DNA from: Tilletia caries | Lineage: Eukaryota; Basidiomycota; Exobasidiomycetes; Tilletiales; Tilletiaceae | Direction of reading: 5' to 3' | Assembly: GCA_032718865.1 (NCBI GenBank) | Contig: JALUTQ010000007.1 | Span: 682,001-746,000, forward strand | Length of the DNA: 64,000 bases | Shown here: positions 57,059 to 64,000 of the stretch, one piece after another | Layout: each line of letters begins with the position of its first letter | Position numbering within the stretch: position 1 is the stretch's first letter | Translations under genes and position numbers: made by a program | The notes under the pieces: model-generated | Seen by the model: the letters and a program-made list of their open reading frames with translations, nothing else | What the model was told of the DNA's origin: nothing | The model's database searches: none

Positions 57059-58598
57059 TTACCGTCGGATCTCCTGTTGGAACGTAATCCGGTTCCCATC
57101 GGCATCCTGTACCGAGAACTCCCGCGTGCCCCAAGGCTTATTCTCGACTCTGCCCAGAATCCGGCCCATACGGCCCCTCTTCCGGTCCTCGTCCACGTCT
57201 GGGAAGTAGCTCTCCATCGCGGCAAGATGGAGGGCAGTGTCCAGACTGACTTGCGCGGCCTGCACCCGGCCCAGACATTCGTGGAAGAGGGCATCGACGG
57301 AGGCGACGTTGACCCAGGTGCTCGTCGGGTGGAGTTTCTCGCGGAGAGGCTCGCAGATACCGGAGAGGTCGGGGCGAATGTTTCGGTGGCCGGGTTTGCC
57401 TGGATTGGGCGCTTCGGAGCCGGGTGGTAGGAGGGGTGGGATGCGGAGGTAGATGGTCACGTCGCCTCGGCGTAGTTTGGCGTATGAGATATCGGGTTTG
57501 CCGATGACGGCGAAGCCGAGGATAGTCTTGTAGAACGGTAGCATGGATCCGATACTGTTGGTGAGTGAAGTATTCGAGGTGAGTACATCGTTAACTTCAA
57601 AAAAGAGGCGCTTATATCCCATATTTGAGACATTTCAAAACTCACTCGTTGACAAAGAGACACGGGATGGCTGCCAGGAAGGCCGTGCTTGAGCCAAGTG
57701 CCTTGTGCGTGGTGGTGGGTGCCCGATAAGGCTGACGAGGCGTGGGTGGATGCTCCTCATCATCGACATCATCGTCCTCCCAAGCCCAGGGCAGGGGGGA
57801 GTGGTCTTCGGCAGGGTCCTGTAGGAGACGACCGCCGCATTGTTGGGTGCCTTTGGGAGTCTGCCTGAGCGATCTTCCCCGAGTAACATTCCGGCCTCTC
57901 CCTCCGGCGGCGGCGGGAAGAGACTGACCGGGGGTGACGGGAAGCAGGCCTTTGGTGGGACCTACGTATGGTGACTTGGAGCTGGGTACAGATGTGCTGG
58001 GCGAGACGGGTGCGCCTGCTCCGAACTCTCCCGGTGCTGAGCCCTCGCTGGACGAAGAGCCGGGACTGGAAGATGCGGCGTCGCTGCTCATGCCTGGGAT
58101 GAAGGTGCCCATTTCGGCCATGTCGCTTTGTATGGTAGTGGCCGTTTCAAGAGCTGCGGCGTCCGCCTCAGCCTGTGCCTCGGCTTGAGCTTCTGCTGCT
58201 GCGACTGCTGCTGCTGCCGTTTCTGCTGCTAGCTCGGCGAGTTTCTGGTTGGCGGCCGCTGCGCCGCATGTGCATGAGATGGGGTCGAGCTCATGATCGT
58301 GGTTATCATCCGCATCACAGTCTTCATCAAAGGATGCGGAGCCGTGCTGACAGCCGGTGACGGTGGCGAGCCAGCGACTGGAGCCTGCGGCGGTGGCGGG
58401 CGGTGTGGGCCATGGCAGGGCAGGTGCGATGCACGTGGCGATATTCTGGCCATCTGGGAGGCGCAAGTTGTTGGAGCGGGGCAGATAGTGCGCGTCTGAG
58501 CCGATAAAGGTGCGTGCTGCCTCGACATGGGCGGAGAACAGGATGCGGTCGCGCTCGCTGTGTACCAGCGGGCCGATGTTCGGTCGCAGCTTTGTCAT
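57059..58598 (-). CDS. Glyoxalase/bleomycin-resistance (VOC) fold protein with long N-terminal extension
   Basis: Two exons (58598-57646 and 57554-57059) join in frame to 482 aa. The C-terminal 180 residues form a VOC domain: IPCLFVNDIGSMLPFYKTIL at the junction, RRGDVTIYLRIPP, and the closing strand REFSVQDADGNRITFQQ. VOC enzymes are metal-dependent lyases, isomerases or dioxygenases, or bind drugs without catalysis. The intron lies exactly in the first VOC strand, and only splicing gives the canonical motif. The first 300 residues are unusual: a Cys/His/Asp cluster (DCDADDNHDHELDPISCTC), an Ala-rich helix (AEAQAEAQAEADAAALE) and Ser/Pro-rich linkers. I recognise no domain in them. Confidence 0.8.
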
Positions 58599-59406
58599 TG
58601 TCTTGTTTCCCTTGGTGTTTCGTTGGTGCTCCTGTGGAATCTTGCTCTTGCTCTTGCTCTTGCTCTTGCTGGTGCTGGTGCTGCGGGCTGCGCGTGGCGG
58701 TTTTCTTGCCTATTGCCTATCCTATCGAGACCTTACGCCTTACGCCTTATGTACTACTTTGATACCAAAGGCAGTCACGCGGAGAGCGTCGAGGTGTGTG
58801 GTGCGCGAGATGGGGATGCGAAGAAGTGGTGGAAGGTGCGCAGCCCTTATTATACGAGCACCCGTCCCACCTCCAGGTTGTTGAGCTAAAGGAAACAAAG
58901 CACACCCGACCTGCATAACGATTACATAACGAGAGCCAGATAAGCTAAATTAACAGCGCACTTCATTTATCTCCGGCTGTCGAGACTCGAGCCCGTTAAT
59001 CGAACACGTATACCCCGCCCGGGCCTCGGCGCTATGTATGTAAGCCTGCGCAGCCAGGAGCACGAGGCACGACGAGGGAGGAGATGCAGGCGGACGTCGA
59101 GGTCGGTCGGCTGACGACTGACGCGCTCCCGGCTCACCACAACCGAGGGAGCAACATCAGCGCATCAGGTGGGCGGTTCAGGGACATATTATCACAGCTT
59201 TATCTACACGAGTCACAGCGTCACAGCCATCCTTAAAATGAGTAATGAGCGTCACCGTAACCGGAAGCTGGATAAATTGAGCTGGGTGCGAGGTTAAATT
59301 GAAGCCCAACATTTATCTCACCGGTCTTGGAATTATCGATTATGGTCTCTGGAAGAGGAGAGGTCAGCGGTCGGCGCGGTCAGCATGCCGGTCTCGAGTC
59401 TCAACT
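58599..59406. other. Upstream region of the VOC gene
   Basis: It contains the hexanucleotide microsatellite at 58641-58668 and otherwise no recognisable gene. It ends at the left arm of the MITE-like element. Confidence 0.45.
58641..58668. repeat. (CTTGCT)n hexanucleotide microsatellite
   Basis: About four and a half tandem units lie 40-70 bp upstream of the VOC gene start, probably in its leader. Confidence 0.75.
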
Positions 59407-60005
59407 CATACATACGTATGTAGTTGAGGAGAAATTTCACAGGATGACCCCCATTTTTATCTAAGTTGACAGAATGACCCTCACCTTATCTCTTCACAGG
59501 ATGACCCCCTCCCAGAAAGCAGAGGAAAACCTTTCTCTACTGATCCACACCATGACCACAGAACGAGGCGAACACAGCTGACGTTTGGCACAAAGCTTTG
59601 CGCGCCTACAACAAAGCCAACAACGTTGAAGGTATTGAAATCGAATCATCCAAAGATGAGCAGTAGATGCTGAGAGAAGGGTCAATTCCAAGGCAAAAAT
59701 TCTCTCGGCCGAGAGGCGCTCTTTGTTCGCTTCGTTCTGCCCTTTTTTGCGCGGACCATTGCTCGACGGTGCGTCTCTCGAATTGTCAATAAAAAGCGGG
59801 AGGAGCTTCAGCGTGGGTAGCCGCGCTGCCATAGGTAGTTTCGACGTGTTCGAGCCTCTGATCGCCGTGGCGGAGCTTTTACTGGACATCCGAAAGTGGT
59901 GGTTCCAATCGGGGGGTCATTCTGTACATGAGGGTCATTCTGTCAACTTAGATAAAAATGGGGGTCATCCTGTGAAATTTCTCCTCAACTACATACGTAT
60001 GTATG
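59407..60005. mobile_element. 599-bp MITE-like element with 77-bp perfect inverted arms
   Basis: The arms 59407-59483 and 59929-60005 are exact reverse complements. Each begins with the palindrome-containing word CATACATACGTATGTAG. The word CAG(G/A)ATGACCC recurs several times inside both ends as subterminal repeats. The interior holds a 131-codon minus-strand frame (59889-59494) with no recognised domain. I could not define a target-site duplication with confidence. The long perfect arms suggest a recent insertion, or a hairpin-forming non-autonomous element. Confidence 0.75.
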
Positions 60006-60194
60006 GGCTCGTTGCGTTCTGCTGCTCACACACGCACACGCAAGTATTGCGCGAACGTTTTTATGAAAAGGAACGCATCCGAAAGAACAGGGAGATGAGT
60101 TTGTGTACGTAGTTGACAAAGACTGAGGTTCGTGTGTCGGTCCTAGCCTTCGTGATTCGATGGAGCAGCGATACCGAATGGTTAGTAAACCTTT

Positions 60195-61513
60195 TCACAT
60201 CGTACTTGCGGAAGTCGCGTCGGTAGGGGCCGCTCCGGCAGGGCGAGCAAAAGAGAACGATCCTGATCCCATCTCCCGAACGATCTCGTCAAAGAAGGGC
60301 CGGTCCTGTGGATGATACGAGCAGCACCGACGTACAAGGGCTTGCACATCGGCAGGAGCAGGATCCCGCTCGTCTTCGTCCTCGTCGTCGCTTTCGGAGT
60401 CCTCGTCCTCAGGAACGTTGCCCTCCGCGGGCACGCTAGGTCGATAAGTAGGCCTGGGTTCTTTGTTCGGCTCCTCCCACGTATGCTCCAAATCGACATG
60501 CAATATTCGGGCAGCCGTCCAGCCGAAAGAGAAGACCTCGATACGTTCCAGAGCCTCAGGCATGGTGGCCAATTCCGTTAGGAATGAGTTCCTCCGATCG
60601 ATACGTTGACCTGCTGGAGCCTCCTCGTAGACCAAGACGCCTTCTACGAGGGAGGTGTCCCAATGCCCTTGGATCTCCGGCGGAGGCGACTGATGCTTGC
60701 AGGTGTAGTACGATAGGCGCTCGAAGTCGATTAGAACGCCGCGCCCATCGGGAGGCTCGTCTGTGAGGAGGACGTTGTCTGCGGCTACGTCACAGTGGTA
60801 CACACCCACGCGATGGCAATGGCTGAGCGCCTCGGCGAGGTCTTGAACAACCAGTACCGCCCATTTGAAGTCGAACTGGTGTCGGAACTAACTCTGATGG
60901 CGCTCCGGCGTATCTAGGCATGATCCATCCGACCAGTGTATCGGCCTGTCCGTCTTGCTTGACGACCACAATGGCAAGCGTCGCAACGATTCGGGGATGT
61001 AGCGGCATTGTAAGGAGGGTGATAGCTTCTTCGACCAGGACGTCTAAGGCGACCGACGCAGCTGGTTTCAATGGGAAGGTCTGGTATGTATACGCTCTTG
61101 AATACTGCGTGCTTGGGATTGGGACGATCGCGTGGCTGATTGGAAGGCCAATCGATGTCGACTTGCCAGATCCCAGTTTGATACATGCCCATGTAGGTCA
61201 ATCTGCCGACTTCTAGACGCGGAATCGAGCTGTATTCGCCTGGCTTGAGGGAAGGGAGCCGCGGAACCAGCCTGTCTCGGAGCATGTCTCCGTCAATGAT
61301 GGCCTCCACCTCTCCACTCTCTGCGTTCGTCTGAAGCCGAGCCCAGATCTGAGCGCCGTCCACGAGCTGCGTGCCGGCGAGGAGTTTCTTGATGACGAGC
61401 TCGTATATCAGCCGGTGCGCTTTCTGTTCCATGTCGAAGAACTCCGCTGGCCGCTCCATCCCATCGATTTCCAGACGTTCGCCCTGAGCACCTTGGCCCC
61501 ACCACTTGTCCAT
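60195..61513 (-). pseudogene. Atypical protein-kinase-like gene, frame interrupted
   Basis: Minus-strand segments in three frames together resemble a kinase. The N-terminal segment starts at MDKWWGQGAQGERLE (61513). The middle carries a helix-C-like stretch (LDVLVEEAITLLTMPLHP), a strand with VVVKQDG, and a hinge-like GWIMPRY. The C-terminal segment has the catalytic-loop signature VYHCDVAADNVLL and VLIDFERLSY, where DFG is replaced by DFE, then an acidic insert and a closing helix (DVQALVRRCCSYHPQDRPFF). The frame must change near 61095 and near 60880, and I see no GT-AG introns there. It may be a pseudogene, or the breaks may be base-call errors. It resembles basidiomycete expanded kinase families such as FunK1 only loosely. 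Confidence 0.5.
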
Positions 61514-62339
61514 GGTGTCGTACAGACTACAGGATCGTCTCGAAGCGAGAGGTGATGTCCGGGTCAGCGACGTCGTTCTCCGTGGTGCCCGCACCTCCGT
61601 CTGCGGAAGCCTGATCGAGGCTGCCAGCTGCCATTCGAGGAATGACCACATGGACAACGCACCGCGATATACCGATCGTGAAGGCATTGACCTTTTCTGG
61701 GCGGTTCAGGACATGGGACAGGAGTCTGCACTCCGGCTGCCCAGGGATCAACTCGCGCTATTTGGGGGAGCAATCGTGCGTCAGTTCCGTATGACTCTCC
61801 AGCGCCCGTCAATCACTATCACCAACTCATCATCTTGATGGTCTCTGAAGCCATGATGAACAGTATGTGTCAATGCTGACTTGCTAACAGCGAATGGGTA
61901 GAAGTGGCAGGGCGTTGTTGGGTCGGCACGGTAACCAGCTGAAGGTGATCACTCTTTTAGGGGAGGAAGAGAGTTGGGTCCGGGGCGAGCACGACGTTGC
62001 CACGTCCTAGGCATGATTCACGCTGTACTCGAAGAAAGGGGTGAGTCATCAGAACAGAGGGTATCATACCATTTTGTCAAGTGCTTCGACTGGTACAGTC
62101 AATACGACTAGTGAGCGCGTGACTCATGAGTCATGCTGTCCGTCTCGAATCTCGGCCCATTGTTCTGCTTTTTGCGTCTCGTGTCAGGTCGTCGAATCTT
62201 CGTTACTGCTCGTGCTTGCGTAAAGGTACAACCGCGCCGCTGGACGGAGCAATCTCCTGAGCCTGAACCCCTTCTCCCTCTTCCCCTCCGCCAACCTTGA
62301 GCCCGTGATCAGCGTCCCACAAAGAGAAGGCGAAAGAAA
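61514..62339. other. Intergenic region
   Basis: The region lies upstream of the kinase-like gene and downstream of the last gene. No exon or repeat was recognised. Confidence 0.5.
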
Positions 62340-63818
62340 TCAAAGCTCCTCACGAACCTCCTGGTCCCGCCGCTTGAGGCCCTGCCCATTGCTGACCGTC
62401 ACGTACTGGGTGCACATGCTGCTCGAACCGGCAGGCTGGGCAGGCGGTGTCGGTTTCTGTGGGCAGCACAAAGAAGGATGCTCAGTATCTCCGTCGTTGG
62501 GGCAAAAGGGAAGGAGGGAGAGTGTGGGAAGAGAAGATAGACTCACCACCTCCTGGTACCAGGTCGAAGTGTGGCCGTTCTTAAGCGTGTAGACTCCTGG
62601 GTAATGACCCTCAGTCTGGGTGTTCGCGAATAGAAGAAGGCAGGGGAAGAGTGTCAGACCTCGGGCCGACAAACACGCCGGAGGATGGAAGGGTACTCAC
62701 TCCGACGCAATCCTCGAAGGTGCCATCATCGTAGTTGGCGGGTTCGTTCCAGCTCGATCCTTGCAAGTCTGTAGAAATCCCAAATCGATATACGTGTCAG
62801 TAGATACATTTGCGCGTAGGATCAATTTGGAGGACTGACCGTAGATGTGCGGGCAATACCTGCATTCCATAGCAAGAAGAAATGAGTCAGCACAGGTCAG
62901 AATGCGGACGGCGTGGAAAGCTTACGCACTGCTTAGCGTGAGGTCCAACACAGGCACGAATCGAGTACTCCGTCGCGGAAATGAACTGGTTCCATTCGTA
63001 GATCCGTTGGAATTTGCCAGTCCCGCCCGAAAAGATGTCCGTGTACACCAGCCCGCCGACCGGGTTGCCGGCTCCCGTGGCGCCGTGAGGGTCTGGATGG
63101 TTCCAAATTGTCATCAGGCAATGTCATGTAGTGAGTACTTCACCAGGAAAGAAGAGTTGAAGGGAAAGAGGACTCACCCAGCTCGCCTCCTTCATCGCCT
63201 TTGCGGACGTTCATCTTCGTGAAACGGCCGTGGCCGGTGACCTGAGCGAACGAGGGTGTGCGAAGGAAGTGAACGCCCTTCAAGGTGCCGTCAGGGATCA
63301 GGCGGGTTCCGAACCCGGACATGGTACACCACCTGAGAGAAGGGAGGACGTCGAGCCGATTGTAACGCGGTGAAGGTCATGTTCAGTTCCTCGAACCCAG
63401 CGGCAATACCGGACAGGTTGCGGAATTCAACGATAGTCGAGCACTCACGAAACAACGTTCGCCTCTTCGTTTCCAATCTCCGAATTCGGGTTCGCTGGGG
63501 CCCAGAGACAGAACTCCGTGGCCGAACGCAGGTAGACGTTCTGACAAAGCGCGGTTTGATTGTAAGGGCCGTACCGAGTGGCGCAGTCGTTAAACCCGGT
63601 CTGGTCGTGCTTTGCTGTTCGCGGATCATCAAGAAAACAAAGGAGATCAGCTGTTGCTCCATGAAAGCCCCGGGGCTCGTACTCATTGGCTATGGACCAT
63701 GTCACTCACCGTCAGTCTTGGCGGGCAGGTTGGTTCCGTCGTCGTACTGAGCGAAGGAAGCGGGCACGAATGCGGCCAGCGAGAGGGCCAAGAGCGAGAC
63801 ACTGTCGAGGAAGCGCAT
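62340..63818 (-). CDS. Secreted macrophage-activating-glycoprotein-like protein
   Basis: Eight exons on the minus strand (63818-63710, 63614-63449, 63332-63178, 63092-62930, 62859-62840, 62768-62701, 62615-62547, 62456-62340) give 288 aa. A signal peptide is clear (about residues 1-23, ending PASFAQ). Conserved blocks are FNDCATRYGPYNQTALCQN, FCLWAPANPN, SGFGTRLIPDGTLKGVHFL, ATGAGNPVGGLVYTDIF and the Cys-containing CPHIYDLQGSSWNEPANYDD. These match the fungal macrophage-activating glycoprotein family of secreted proteins of unknown biochemical role. The 20-nt fifth exon and the GTGCGT donor before it were chosen because only this path restores the conserved block. The C-terminus is short and Ser/Arg-rich. 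Confidence 0.85.
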
Positions 63819-64000
63819 ATTGCTGAGATCGGGAGGGAGAGGTGGTTATGGATAAAGAGGGATGAGAGGGGAGGGGAGAAGGGGTGGGAAGGAGAAAAAG
63901 GCTCGCTCAAGGCGATGGGGCTGGAGAATGGGGAGGGAATGGACAAGAGGGCACTGCGAGTCGAAGGAACGCAGTTCAGCTTTTAACAGGATGTCTCCTC
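63819..64000. other. Upstream flank of the last gene
   Basis: A short purine-rich stretch (pyrimidine-rich on the coding strand) that fits a leader. The window ends here. Confidence 0.4.

Overview
The window looks like a nuclear segment from a GC-rich basidiomycete yeast, most likely of the Pucciniomycotina red-yeast type (inference). Nearly every gene is cut by short introns of about 55-110 nt with GTGAGT-type donors, intergenic leaders are pyrimidine-rich, and the gene set is eukaryotic: clathrin, a complex I subunit, an NDR kinase, RIC1 and ribophorin II. No tRNA, rRNA or CRISPR array was recognised.

Left part (1-8967): the 3' portion of clathrin heavy chain (+), an NAA40/NatD-like histone N-acetyltransferase (-), then three cutinase-family genes at 5.6-9.0 kb. 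A fourth family member lies at 29.8 kb. All four have a TATA box about 110-146 bp upstream of the ATG. Two of the four have lost the catalytic serine.

Middle part (8980-28980): one 20,001-bp mobile element separates cutinases 3 and 4. It has 12-bp terminal inverted repeats (CAGTGCTCCGCA) and is flanked by a perfect 8-bp target-site duplication (CCTGTGCT). It landed 4 bp after the stop codon of cutinase 3. It carries a Tnp2-like transposase gene with one in-frame TAG, three further genes of unknown function, a 480-bp TA-flanked MITE, and a nested 6,854-bp Ty3/gypsy retrotransposon. The retrotransposon has 289-bp LTRs that read as identical and a GAGCC duplication. Its pol reading frame has five single-base breaks and an unusual domain order in which the integrase sits inside the RNase H domain. 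Removing the 20-kb insertion restores a compact four-gene cutinase cluster.

Right part (28981-64000): a cutinase-like pseudoenzyme with a repetitive Lys/His-rich tail, pyruvate decarboxylase, an epoxide-hydrolase-like enzyme, a putative 33-aa microprotein, complex I subunit NDUFA5, a C2H2 zinc-finger regulator, an NDR/Cbk1-type kinase with a polyQ head, a half-barrel amidohydrolase-like protein, RIC1, ribophorin II/SWP1, a secreted proline-rich repeat protein, a glyoxalase-fold (VOC) protein with a long N-terminal extension, a second MITE-like element with 77-bp inverted arms, a frame-broken kinase-like gene, and a secreted macrophage-activating-glycoprotein-like protein. Apart from the cutinase cluster and the genes inside the transposon, neighbours do not form an obvious pathway.
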